A stretch of 64,000 bases of DNA from Plotosus lineatus (Eukaryota; Chordata; Actinopteri; Siluriformes; Plotosidae), in contig CM045733.1 in the NCBI GenBank assembly GCA_024760905.1, forward strand, positions 28,583,501-28,647,500, given 5' to 3'. Each line of letters begins with the position of its first letter. Position 1 is the first letter of the stretch. The notes below the pieces were generated by a model. That model was given only the letters and a program-made list of their open reading frames with translations, searched no databases and was not told the origin of the DNA. A program made the translations under genes and the position numbers. Shown here piece after piece: positions 54,107-64,000 of the stretch.

Positions 54107-54258
54107 TCATTCTAATTTTAGCCTTTCTAACTCAAGTTCCATTTCTTTGGCCCTTAATTCCATTTCGATTTCATATTTTCTCAGTTCTGTTTCTTGTTCA
54201 ATTTCTAACTTTCTTATTTCCAAACTGTCTGCTTTTTCTTCTTTAACTAAAGCCAAAA
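54107..54258 (-). pseudogene. Gypsy gag coiled-coil fragment
   Basis: Encodes a highly charged helix: ALVKEEKADSLEIRKLEIEQ, ETELRKYEIEMELRAKEMEL, ELERLKLE. The heptad-like Leu/Glu/Lys pattern suits a coiled coil, as in the gag N-terminus of Gmr1-like and related elements. It is cut at 54258 by the LINE's GAT-repeat tail. Confidence 0.6.
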
Positions 54259-54259
<1 letters not shown>

Positions 54260-54310
<51 letters not shown>

Positions 54311-54328
54311 GTCATCATCATTATCATC
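54260..54328. repeat. (ATC)n trinucleotide repeat
   Basis: About 23 ATC units with three interruptions at the right end. I read it as the LINE's simple-repeat 3' tail. Confidence 0.95.
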
Positions 54329-54349
54329 TTCCGCTAAATCCAGAGTCGG

Positions 54350-56635
54350 GTCTCGGGGGCAGCAACCTAAGCAAAGAAGTCCAGACTTCTCCCTAGCCAC
54401 TTCCTCCAACTCTCCTGGGGGGCACACCGAGGTAGTCTCAGACAAGCCGAGAGACATAGTCCCTCCAGTGTGTTCTAGGTTGACCCCGGGGTCTCTTCCC
54501 GGTTGGACATTCCCGAAACACCACACCAGGAAGGCGTCTGGGAGGCATTCTGACCAGATGCCTAAGCCACCTCAACTGGCCCCTCTCAATGTGGAGGAGC
54601 AGCGGATCTACTCCGAACTCCCCACAGATGGTATAGCTTCTTACCTTATCACTAAGGGAGAACCCCGCCACCCGGCGAAGGAAGCTCATTTCAGCCCGCT
54701 TGTATCTGCAGTCTTGTTTTTTCAATCACCACCCAAAGCTCGTGACCATAGGGGAGGGTTGGAACGTAGATCAACTGGTAAATTGAGAGCTTCACCTTGT
54801 GGCTCAGCTCCTTCTTCACCACGACGAACGGATACAGGCTCCGCTTAACAGCAGAGACTGCAGCGACTCGTCTGTCGATCTCCTGCTCCATCCTTCCCTC
54901 ACTCGTGAACAAGACCCCAAGATACTTAAACTCCTTCACTTGGGGCAGGATCTCATTCCCAACCCGGAGGGTGCATTCCACCCTTGTCCGACTGAGAACC
55001 ATGGCCTTAGACTTGGAGGTACTGATCCTCATCCCGACTGCTTCGCATTCAACTGTGAATCGCTCCAATGAGAGCTGGAGGTCTCGACTTGATGAAGCCA
55101 AAAGTACAACATCATCTGCCAAAAGCAGAGATGACATCCGATGGCCACCAAACCAGAACCCCTTAACGCCTTGACTGTGCCTAGAAATTCTGACCATAAA
55201 AATTATGAACAGAATCGGTGACAAAGGATAACCTTGGCAGACTCCAAATTCCACTGGAAACGAATTCGACCTGTTATTGCCAATACGGACCAAACTCTGG
55301 CTTCAGTGATACAGTGACCAAATGGCCTGTAGCAACGGGTCCGAAACACCGTTCTCTCAGAGCACGCCCCACAAGATTGTTTGAGGGACACAGTCAAAAG
55401 CCTTCTCCAAATCCAAAAAGCACATGTGGACAGATTGGGCAAACTCCCATGCCCCCTCCAGAATCCTGTGGAGCGTATAGAGTTGGTCAAGAGTGCTACG
55501 GCCAGGACGAAAACCACATTGTTCCTCCTGAATCCGAGGTTCGACTATCGATCGGATCCTCCTCTCTAGTACCCCTGCATCGACTTTCCCAGATAGGCTG
55601 AGAAGTGTGATTCCCCGATAATTGAAACACACCCTCCGGTCCCCTTTCTTAAAAATCGGGACCACCACCCCAGTTTGTCAATCCAGAGGTACAGCCCCCG
55701 ATGACCACACAATCTTGCAGAGACGTGTCAACCAAGATAATCCTACAGCATCCAGAGCCCTGAGATATTCCGGGCGGATCTCGTCCAACCCCGGAGCTCG
55801 ACCACCGAGTAGTTTCTTGACAACCTCAGTGACCTACACTCCAGTGATGGGCGGACCCCCACCCAAACACCCAGGGTCCTCCTCTTCCACAGAAGGTGTG
55901 TTGGTGGGATTGAGGAGATCCTCAAAATATTCCATCCACCTCTCGACGACATCCCCAGTTGAGGTAAGCAGCTCCCCACCTCTACTGTAAACAGTGTTTG
56001 TGGAGAACTGCTTCCCCCTCCGAAGGCGTCAAATGGCGGTCCAGAACCTTTTTGAGGCCACCGATAATCACTCTCCAGGCTCTCACCGAACTCCTCCCAC
56101 GCTCAAGATTTTGCATCTGTGACAGCCTCGGCTGCAGCCTGTTTGCTGCCTCAGGAGTCCCTCAAGCTAATAAAACCCGATAGGCCTCCTTCTTCAGCTG
56201 GACGGCCCCCTTCACCGCAGGTGTCCACCACCAGGTTTGGGGGTTACTGCCATGACAAGCACCTACAACCTTTTGGCCACAGCTATGGGCTGCCGCCTCA
56301 GCAATGGAGGCACAAAACATGTCCCATTCGGAATCCATGTCTCCCGCCTCTTCCGGGGTGTGGTTGTATCTCTGCCAAAGGTGGGAGTTAAAGGCCTCTC
56401 GGACAGGGGACTCCAACAAACGTTCCCAGCAGACCCTGATTACCCGCTTGGGCCTGCCAGGTCTGGAAGGCAGCCTCCCCCACCACCGAAGCCAACTCAC
56501 CACCAGGTAGGGATCGGTAGACAGCTCAGCTCCTCTCTTCACCCGAGTGTCCAGAACATATGGCCGCAAGTCCGACACGACTACAAAGTCAATCATCGAA
56601 CTGCGACCTAGGGTGTCCTGGTGCCAAGTGCACAT
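54350..56635 (-). pseudogene. EN-RT polyprotein of the (GAT)n-tailed LINE
   Basis: From 56635: TWHQDTLGRSSMIDFVVVSD, the EN C-terminus with its SxIDF/H signature; QTWWWTPAVKGAVQLKKEAY (~56240), linker; VVPIFKKGDRRVCFNYRGIT (~55665) and CGFRPGRSTLDQLYTLHRIL, RT fingers; MCFLDLEKAFDCVPQTILWG (~55425), palm; FGVCQGYPLSPILFIIFMVR (~55245); LLLADDVVLLASSSRDLQ (~55125), the catalytic box with intact ADD; KEFKYLGVLFTSEGRMEQEI (~54945); then RWLRHLVRMPPRRLPGVVFR and KRPRGQPRTHWRDYVSRL (~54570-54450). Breaks near 55990, 55300 and 54700. Confidence 0.85.
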
Positions 56636-56796
56636 ATGGACACACTTATGTTAGAACAGGGTGTTCATGATAGACAAACTGTGATGAGCACAAAAGTCTA
56701 ACAATGAAACACCATTCAGGTTCAGACTGGAGAGGCCGTACCTCCCGATCACACCCTTCCAGGTCACACTATCGTTGCCCACATGGGCATTGAAGT

Positions 56797-56958
56797 CCTA
56801 TAAATGTTTGGGTGGTTTTAGTTAAAGCAGACATTGTTTTTTCATCTGTGTGATGTTGCCAAAGATCAGATCACATTTGATGGTTATTTTATGCAGAAAT
56901 GTGAGAAATTCCAAAAAGTTCAGATACCACAAAGATACTTTTTCATACCACACCACTG
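56797..56958 (+). mobile_element. Isolated Tc1 terminal repeat
   Basis: CTATAAATGTTTGGGTGGTT to ...CATACCACACCACTG, followed by TA. It is the right end of a Tc1 like 8842-10442, with a small duplication near 56925-56955 (AGATACCACAAAGATACTT). Confidence 0.85.
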
Positions 56959-56964
56959 TATTTT

Positions 56965-57625
56965 GAGCATGCTCCCTTTCAATTGTGATTCTATTGCATA
57001 GAATCAGAAGCACACATGCCATGACTTTTGGGTCTGTTGGATTCTATTATCCTACTACACCTGCCAGGAAATTACTTGCAATCATTTCTACCAAAACAGT
57101 GATTGGTAAGGTCAGTGATGGCTGACTGCTATTAATTTGAACACAACTGTATGTGAAAAGGCTAGCAGAGAGGTTTGGAGCAAAGCACTGCACATCATGA
57201 AGAGGTAAAACAAAAAAATCTAAGCAAAGACTTACACAGTACTCACTGGCATTTCTTGGAGATAACATTTAAACCACTGGCATCTACCTAACTCCTCTTC
57301 ATCTTTAGTTGTGGCTTATTCACACTTACTTCCATATACCAGTACTACCTTGAAACAGGAACCTGGCAGAAGACAGTTTGGTAGGACCATTTGTGCCCAT
57401 GGCATATAGACCAGCCTGAACTTGAAAGGCGGTATGGCCACATGTATTGTCCTTCATGTGGTGGGACCATTGGAGAGAGATAATATTGTAAGTTCGGAGC
57501 CTCTATTTTATTGTCAGAAGCTTCTTTTGATTGTACTAAACTTGGTCAGCTGTAAGATACTTTCTCCAATGATATCCCCTCTTCACCTCCACTTCCTGGG
57601 ACCAAACATGTCATATCCCTCTTTT
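56965..57625. other. No gene recognised
   Basis: AT-rich; a few short frames but nothing identifiable. Confidence 0.35.
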
Positions 57626-57626
57626 C

Positions 57627-58150
57627 AATACCTTCTTCTTCTTTTTCTGCTGGCTGTTCCTTCTCCATTTCTCTTCTCATTCACACCATGATAAAACAGC
57701 TTAAACTCTGCTCCTAAGCTTCTAGCCTTGCTACCTTTCCACCTGGTCTCCTGAACACACAGTATGCCCACCTTCCTCCTATGAATCATGTCAGCCCACT
57801 CTCTCGCTTTTCCTGTTAGAATTCCAACATTCAAAGTCCTTCCTCTTAGTCCTAGACTCATGCTTTTCTTCTTCTCTCTCTGCCTACGGACACGCCTCCT
57901 ACCTCTACTTTTTTCGACCAACAGTAGTCTAGTTTCCACTAGGTCCCTGTTGGTTAAGAGCACTGATGGCAGTTGTTGTTAACCTGGGCCTCGACCAATC
58001 CGGTTTGGAAGTCATATTAATGATTTGCATGTTAGATTTGGCATAGGTTTTACGACAGATGCCTTACCTGACACAACCCTCTGCATTTACCCGGGCTTGG
58101 GACCGGCCTGAGAAATAACACTGGCTTGTGCCCCCTCATGGCAGCATGCC
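57627..58150 (-). mobile_element. Internally deleted RTE-like LINE
   Basis: Minus strand. The 5' UTR (58150-57965) and the endonuclease start are present: RRRVRRQREKKKSMSLGLRG, VGILCVQETRWKGSKARSLG (~57760), FKLFYHGVNEKRNGEG. At about 57662 the sequence jumps to what looks like the LINE's 3' terminus (inverse of CTTCTTCTTTTTCTGCTGGC). So almost all of the EN, the RT and the C-terminal domain are missing between the two ends. Confidence 0.7.
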
Positions 58151-58285
58151 TCTTTCCAAGGCCATTGTCTATACTACAGAGTAGAGAAATCAGTTAGGAA
58201 CAACAGGTCCTTTGCCCATTTATACTGCTTCATGCACTGAACTGGATCTGGTGACCCCAGATCTCTGAACTGTTAATGTAATAAA

Positions 58286-58392
58286 GAAAAAAAAACAAAC
58301 AAACAAAAAAAAAACAAACAAACAAAAAACAAAACAAAACAAAACAAAACACAAAAACAACAAAACAAACAAACAAAAAAAACAAAAACAAA
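58286..58392. repeat. A-rich CAAA/CAAAA low-complexity tract
   Basis: Irregular repeats of CAAA and CAAAA units. Confidence 0.85.
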
Positions 58393-58399
58393 GGTGCAA

Positions 58400-58840
58400 A
58401 GCTTGTATAACAGCCAGTCAGTCCCTTGAACTGCTGGACCTCAAAACAACCCAAAGAAAAGGGTACAAAAATAGATGTCATCAAAACAAAGTGTATTGTT
58501 TATTTATTTATTTATTTATTTTATTATTATTATTATTTTTTTAAGAATTGTAATCAAGGAAATCTGCCAATAATCTTTGGCTGAATCTAGTTTTCAATAA
58601 AAAACAAGTTGTACCTAACTGATCGAGCAGTTCACCGGTGTAAGGCTTGAAGTCTATGATTCTATGTCAAATTTAGACACCTTATTGATGTTTTTTCCCT
58701 CCTTAACACAATAACAGGTTCACCTTTTGGTCTTGGACACTGAGACCAAAAGGCTGCAGTAGCTTTTAACAGACTTTTCAATTACCTCATCAGGAAGAGC
58801 TTCAAATTCATTCCAATCAACATGTTTCTTTGGTTTAGGT
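58400..58840. other. No gene recognised
   Basis: AT-rich spacer with a TTTA repeat at 58498-58520. Confidence 0.4.
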
Positions 58841-58861
58841 TATTTATACAGGCAACTGTGT

Positions 58862-59218
58862 GAGGGCAGTGGTGGTCTAGTGGTATAGGGCGCTGGATCG
58901 CTGATCCAAATGTTGGGGGTTCGAGTTCCACTATCCACAAGGTTGTCACTGCCCCCCCCCCCCACACTGCAGCTAACTGGTTGTCAAAGGCAGGCTACGT
59001 CTCTCACTGTCTATGGTGTGAGGCATGAAAAAGAACCATTGCTGACGTTAGTAAAGAGGAGGCTGCAAAGTCATCAGCGTGTTTCTGTCCCTTGCTAAAA
59101 AGGGCTGTGACAGGAAGGGCATCCAACGTAAAAACCTCTGCCAAATCAAACGTGCGAATCAGATGATTCGCTGTGACGACTCCCGAGTTAAAGGGAAAAA
59201 GCCGAAAGGAAGACAGAC
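58862..59218 (+). mobile_element. tRNA-derived SINE with RTE-type tail
   Basis: Full length, with A box TGGTCTAGTGG and B box GGTTCGAGTTC (one change, ~58917). Perfect 16-bp target duplications ATACAGGCAACTGTGT lie at 58846-58861 and 59219-59234. The tail reads GATGATTCGCTGTGACGAC. Confidence 0.95.
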
Positions 59219-59239
59219 ATACAGGCAACTGTGTATAAT

Positions 59240-59625
59240 GATACCAGCAGAGTCTCAGTGTAGTGTTCTATGAGTAAAGTGTGATTGGAAATAAACAAAA
59301 AAACAGATGTGATTTTTTTTTCTGCAACCTGCCAATCTATGGAATGGAGAGAGGTGGCATCTACAATGAACTTTGTCATTACTTTTAATTTATCTCTCAG
59401 TTCAAAAATATACTGTTTTTTCTTTTTTTTAATCTCAAAGAAGGACCCTCTTTACGGTTTTGTATATTACATGAGATCCCACAGGACTCATAGTGTTTAA
59501 CTATTCAGATGAGAAAAAGTATGCTTGAGGATGCTCTTGTACTATAAATAAAAATGACTCAAGCCACTTTACTTAATTCTGCATGTCCTCAGGGGAAAAA
59601 TGAAAAAAACAAAACAAAAATAAAT
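59240..59625. other. No gene recognised
   Basis: AT-rich spacer between two SINEs; nothing identified. Confidence 0.4.
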
Positions 59626-59628
59626 TTA

Positions 59629-59975
59629 GGTCAGGGGTAGCCTAGTGGTATTGATGCTGGATCACTGATCCTGAGGTTGGGGATTCAAGCCCCACTCACC
59701 ACAGGTTGTCACTGACCCCCCCCAGTGCAGCTAACTGGGTTATGAAAGGCTGGCAATGTCTCTCACTGTCTATGGTGAGAGGCATCTAAAAGAACCATTG
59801 CTGACTTTCAACAAGAGTAAGCTGCAAAGCCGTCAGCGTTTTTCTGCCCTGCAATGGCCTGGAAAGCTGTCCAGGGTGTACTCTGCCCTCACCCAGAGTC
59901 AGCTGAGATGGGCGCCAGCCTCTCTGCAACCCTAATTAGGATTAAGCGGTTACAGAAAATGAACTGAGAAATGAA
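59629..59975 (+). mobile_element. tRNA-derived SINE with L2-type tail
   Basis: The head and body (GTAGCCTAGTGGTATTGATG, GGATTCAAGCCCCACTC, CCAGTGCAGCTAACTGGGTT, AAAAGAACCATTGCTGACTT, AGCCGTCAGCG) match the RTE-tailed SINEs. At about 59848 the sequence switches to an L2-type tail: GGCCTGGAAAGCTGTCCAGG, GTCAGCTGAGATGGGCGCC, AACCCTAATTAGGATTAAGC. Sense-strand counterpart of 6001-6361. Confidence 0.85.
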
Positions 59976-59979
59976 CTTA

Positions 59980-60025
59980 CTGTTTGTTTGTTTGTTTGTT
60001 TGTTTGTTTGTTTGTTTGTTTGTTT
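59980..60025. repeat. (TTTG)n repeat
   Basis: About 11 TTTG units just after the SINE tail. Confidence 0.95.
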
Positions 60026-60029
60026 TCAG

Positions 60030-61266
60030 TCATGCAGTTGAACTCTTCAGCCAGTGCAGTGTGTGCATGACATGAATGAATGTTGTGCCTTGATAAGTCA
60101 GAATTCATTTTGGAATTCTAATTCAGGAGATCATGTGGAAAAGTATCAAACAGTGTTCCCCAGAAACATTGCGTCCAGGTATTATGTTGCACTTAGACTA
60201 ATCCAAAGCAATACCCTTGTGCAGTCCACTGTTATGGCAAAATGCAACACACACATTATTTTAAATGTGATCCCAATTAATGGCAAAGGACACAATAGCA
60301 TTTTCAGGGTGGGCAGTCGATTCATCACCTATGAACACCCAATAAATAAAATCCTGTGATGCCACTCTGCTGAAGCAAAGGGTGGGGGAAAAAAGACACA
60401 ACTCTTAGTTATGGTGCTTTTTAATAAACCAGACAACAGTATCCAAAAACACAGTCCAAACTTTGGAACAAGCATAGGTAATATAATTAGCCAAACAGAA
60501 TATCACAAGTATAACTAACTCCCGGAAGGAATGATGCATATGCAAACCAAAGCCACAGGCTAGAATTAGAGATAGACAGGTGAATGTGAACATGTGTGTG
60601 CAGTGTTGTGCTGGGGGTTTTAGTTAATAGTTGCCATGTTTGTAGGCTATAGTGTGTACTGGGAAGTACAGTATTGGGGTATTCCAGCAATGGTGTGACA
60701 CTAATATCTGTATAAGTATAAGTATTATTTGTTTTATTTGAATGTACAGCATAATTTATTAATGTTTTCTTATTCTGTCCTTAATGTATAGTTGTGTGTT
60801 CATATGCACACTACAGCTAAATGTGTGTGTATCTTTGTATATTTGTGTGTGTATATTTTCTGTGAGAGGTGTCATATAATATTCAAGTTGCTGTTTTCCT
60901 AATGTTTCGTGCAAGACTACTGTCCCAATGAAACACAGCAGGTGTATTTCTTGCCTTTCTTACATGAGGATTTAATGCAATGTCACAACAGTTGATATGT
61001 TGCATCACCCTTGCATTTCAAGACACAAATAACCCACACATACTATTCTATATCCCTATTTTTTATTAACTGTTTTCAAAATGTCTATTGAGAATGCAAG
61101 TGTTTAAAAATACTCTCAGTCATAGAAAAAGGCATGTTGCCATGATGACACCAAAAGAGCATCTTCCTCCTCTTGCAGACCCAATGGAATGGTGGCATTT
61201 ATAACAAATCAAGAGACTCTTGCTGGATAATGAGAGCGACAAAGAGTCTGAGCGTGGGGGGGTGTC

Positions 61267-61268
<2 letters not shown>
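60030..61268. other. No gene recognised
   Basis: AT-rich. The plus frame 60054-60359 (101 residues) has no recognisable domain and no supporting context. Confidence 0.4.

Positions 61269-61272
<4 letters not shown>

Positions 61273-61361
<89 letters not shown>
61273..61361. repeat. (GA)n microsatellite
   Basis: About 44 uninterrupted GA units; homopurine-homopyrimidine, so potentially triplex-forming. Confidence 0.97.
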
Positions 61362-61364
<3 letters not shown>

Positions 61365-62020
61365 CTTGCATCAATTCCTATCTTGGTCACCATGGCAACG
61401 ATGCATTTCACAAAAAAAAAAACCTTTTTCTCTCATTTGGTGAAACACAAGAAATTAATACAAAATATTTTTTGTGTGATGATAAAAATGGAAACTGAAC
61501 TGGGTTACTTATGATGCCACTGCCCATAGTGCCAATCAGGAAAAGACAGAGAACAATGATTTCATATTCATCTGCAACTTAGGCGTCTCTTAGCACAAAA
61601 TAACTCCAGTGAAGATCATATGTTTTCCACAATAGTACTCAAATAATAAAAATAAATAAAATGTACAGTCATATTTAATTTTATCATATCTGTCTTTTTT
61701 ATTTTTCCTGTTTCCTATGTTGTCCCTGTATATGCAACCAAAATTGTTTTGTTTGATTTCCAGAGTTTACGCTGTTCTTTTTGTACACAGCTGGTATGGT
61801 CATTCAGATCTTTGAGTTAAATGATTTTTAACTGATAATAATTCAAGAAATTTTAGAATGTACTAATGCCCTTCTAGGGCAGTATGGTGGAAGGTAGTTT
61901 GCATGATCTCAGGTGTTTCCGTGTGGAATTTGTATGTTTGCTACTGTGCATTGCATGGGTATAAGAAAGTATTAAAAAGAAAAAAATGTTGTAAAGTCTA
62001 GAGGGAAAAAAATCACTCTT
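61365..62020. other. No gene recognised
   Basis: AT-rich spacer. Confidence 0.4.
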
Positions 62021-62022
62021 TC

Positions 62023-62225
62023 ATTCATTTTCTGAACCACTTAATCCTAAGTAGGGTCACAGGCAGGCTGGCACCTATCTTAGCTGACTCTGAGCAAGCA
62101 CAAAGTGTACCCTGGACGGCTCGCCATTGAGAGACATGAGTGGCCTTTGATAACCCACTTTGATGCATTGGGGGACAGCAGAGACAACAATGTAAATGTA
62201 GTCCCAGTCAAGCATAAAAATCTAG
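62023..62225 (-). mobile_element. Degenerate L2-tailed SINE
   Basis: Antisense: TTCATTCATTTTCTGAACCA, 'ggcaggctggcacctatctt', then GAGAGACATGAGTGGCC, TTTGATAACCCACTTTGATG. The middle (expected GCAGAAAGCTTACTCT-like block) is deleted and the head is lost. Confidence 0.6.
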
Positions 62226-62229
62226 CGGT

Positions 62230-62813
62230 ATTTGAAAGCGTGTGAAGATTTTTTTCTTCAAGTAGTGCCTGCCACCTCTGCCAGTGATCTGGGATATAAA
62301 TCCTCATTTTCTGTCATTCCTTGTCATGTTCATGTCTTGCTCTTTTGAGTCTGTGTTGTTCAGACTCAGTTTTGAGTATTCACGTTTTGCGCAGCACCAT
62401 TTTCGACTCTCTTGCTGATGCAAGTTTTCACATGATCGGCTTTCAAAATTCATGTCACAAGTTAAGCTGGTATCCAATAAGTTTGTTTACTTTTGTTAAC
62501 TTTTATTTTGAGAGAAAAATCATGATATCTCACACTTCAAAGTGTTTTGATACATAATAATTATAAGAATTCTATGTTTTCAGTTGATTTTAATGTATAC
62601 AATTTTGCAAACCTTGCTGATGATTTGATTAGCCCTAAGGAACAATATTCTGATCTTGTACATTTGTGCCTTGTCTCAAAAGACTCCCCTATAAGTATCT
62701 AATCTATTAAAAACAACAACAACAACAAAAAAACATTTGTTTGGTAGCAATAAAGGCCTAAACTAAAGTCTGTCAGTATATTGTTGATTGCTCCAAATAG
62801 AGTATAGCAACAG
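62230..62813. other. No gene recognised
   Basis: AT-rich; no coding evidence. Confidence 0.4.
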
Positions 62814-62814
62814 G

Positions 62815-62995
<181 letters not shown>

Positions 62996-63111
62996 TATAA
63001 AATTGAGCTTTATAAGTCAAGTTCACGCTTGGACATCAACTATTTTGGCAATATATTTTTGACTGTTCATACAAAGTGGTCTCTGTCAAGTAATCTATGT
63101 ACTGCGATCTT

Positions 63112-63888
63112 CTTTCTTCTTCTTTTCCTTTCGGCTGCTCCCTTCAGGGGTCGACACAGCAAATCATCCGCCTCCATCTCACCCTGTCCTCTGCATCTTC
63201 TTTTCTGACTCCACCACATCCATAAATCTCTTCTTTGGTCTTCCTCGAGGCCTTCTGCCTGGTAGTTCCAACCTCAGCATCCTACTGCCAATATACTCAC
63301 TATTCCTCCTCTGGACTTGTCCAAACCATCTCAATCTAACCTCTCTGACTTTGTCTCCAAAACATCTTACATGGGCTGTCCCTCTGATATACTCATTTCT
63401 GATCCTATCCATCCTCGTTACTCCCAGAGAGAACCTCAACATTTTCATCTCCGCTACCTCCAGCTCTGCCTCCTGCCTTTTCCTCAGCGCAACTGTTTCT
63501 AAGCTATACAACATTGCTGGCCTCACCACCGTCTTGTACACTTTTCACTTCATTCTTGTTGACACTCTCCTATCGCACATCACACCGGACACTTTTCTCC
63601 AACCATTCCAGCCTGCCTGCACACGCTTCTTCACCTCTTTTCCACACTCTCCATTGCTCTGGATTGTTGAGCCTAAGTAGTTAAAATCCTCCACCTTCGT
63701 TATCTCTGCTCCCTATAATATCACCGTTCCTCCTGGGTGCTTCTCATTCACACACATGTATTCTGATTTTCTGAGGCTAACCTTCAGTCCTTTCCTTTCC
63801 AGGGCATACCTCCACCGCTCTAGATTTCCCTGCACTTGTTCTCTGCTCTCACTACAGATCACAATGTCATCTGCAAACATCATAGTAT
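63112..63888 (-). mobile_element. RTE-like LINE, 3' half
   Basis: 5'-truncated copy. From 63888 the DNA starts at the catalytic box (MMFADD), then the thumb and C-terminal region; 63179-63541 is open for 120 residues: VYKTVVRPAMLYSLETVALR, MLRFSLGVTRMDRIRNEYIR, GTAHVRCFGDKVREVRLRWF. The 3' end has TTCGGCTGCTCCCTTCAGGG at 63130. No clear target duplication. Confidence 0.9.
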
Positions 63889-63889
63889 T

Positions 63890-64000
63890 TAATTGAAAGC
63901 TTTCTCTGAAATAAAACTCTGAAATACAATAATTTGTAAAGTTTCCTCACCTCAACTGGGAATGTTGTTAGAGGGTGGAAGGGATATTTCGAGGACGTCC
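63890..64000. other. No gene recognised (window end)
   Basis: Short AT-rich end of the window. Confidence 0.4.

Larger units (their letters stand above)
52286..54258 (-). mobile_element. Gmr1-like Ty3/gypsy element, 5' part
   Basis: Carries gag remnants, a protease-like region and the integrase zinc-finger and core. It continues beyond the provirus at 43024 with the integrase end, then RT and RNase H. On the right it is cut by the LINE at 54259, so the 5' LTR and gag N-terminus are not seen. Confidence 0.82.
54259..56796 (-). mobile_element. APE-type LINE with (GAT)n tail
   Basis: A 2.5-kb LINE on the minus strand, 3' end at 54259 with a GAT repeat tail (54260-54328). Order on the minus strand: endonuclease end (56635-56162), linker, RT fingers (55668-55357), RT palm (55293-54691) and C-terminal domain (54725-54350). 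The 5' end is lost where a Tc1 end begins at 56797. Scraps of the same family lie at 10480-10635 and 22025-22285. Confidence 0.85.

Noticed and set aside
54107..54526. Poly-aspartate acidic protein
   Set aside because: The Asp run is translation of the LINE's GAT-repeat tail and the frame joins two different elements.
60054..60359. 101-residue frame as a host gene
   Set aside because: No domain, no splice context, composition like the AT-rich surroundings.
61173..61498. Arg/Glu repeat protein frames
   Set aside because: They are translations of the GA microsatellite.

Overview
The window looks like a stretch of fish (most likely ray-finned, teleost) nuclear DNA made almost entirely of transposable elements. 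Evidence: fish-type Tc1 transposons, several RTE-like and other non-LTR retrotransposons, tRNA-derived SINEs, L2-type 3' ends with CATT repeats, an ISL2EU-like DNA transposon with a THAP domain, a Ty3/gypsy element whose integrase lies ahead of its reverse transcriptase (the Gmr1 arrangement first described in cod), and CA, GA and AT microsatellites. I found no convincing host protein-coding gene, tRNA, rRNA, CRISPR array or bacterial-style operon. Nearly every coding region is a broken relic. Species, family names and identities could not be tested here.

Layout. 1-5.4 kb: RTE 3' half, L2 scraps, four CA/TG microsatellites, a decayed Tc1 carrying a SINE. 6-12 kb: L2-tailed SINE, LINE scraps, a fold-back repeat, a full-length frameshifted Tc1, and an unidentified element with TTCCG-type motifs that switch strand. 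12.2-15.9 kb: a decayed LINE with a C-terminal restriction-like endonuclease. 16.8-20.3 kb: pogo-like scrap, then an RTE whose two halves face each other. 20.6-24.1 kb: SINEs, LINE scrap, and a long-TIR DNA element with a candidate spliced exon. 25-26.7 kb: RTE with a nested SINE. 26.9-29.8 and 30.9-33.0 kb: two GC-richer LINEs, both with internal RT deletions. 33.5-34.1 kb: an inverted, almost identical copy of 8.44-9.06 kb. 34.7-36.1 kb: SINE split by an ISL2EU-like transposon. 37.1-37.6 kb: LTR-like inverted repeat. 40-57 kb: nested stack. 57.6-64 kb: internally deleted RTE, two SINEs, microsatellites, RTE 3' half.

The centrepiece is the 40-57 kb stack. A minus-strand Gmr1-like gypsy element was split in its integrase by a plus-strand gammaretrovirus-like endogenous retrovirus (LTRs 43025-43506 and 51785-52285). 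That provirus was later hit by a minus-strand RTE in its protease and by a SINE in pol. A further LINE with a (GAT)n tail abuts the gypsy gag.

How the elements relate: the main SINE family has a tRNA-like head and a tail that matches both the 5' UTR and the 3' end of the RTE-like LINE in the same window, so that LINE is its probable mobiliser. Other copies carry a similar head on an L2-type tail. Three SINEs keep perfect 16-bp target duplications, pointing to fairly recent activity.
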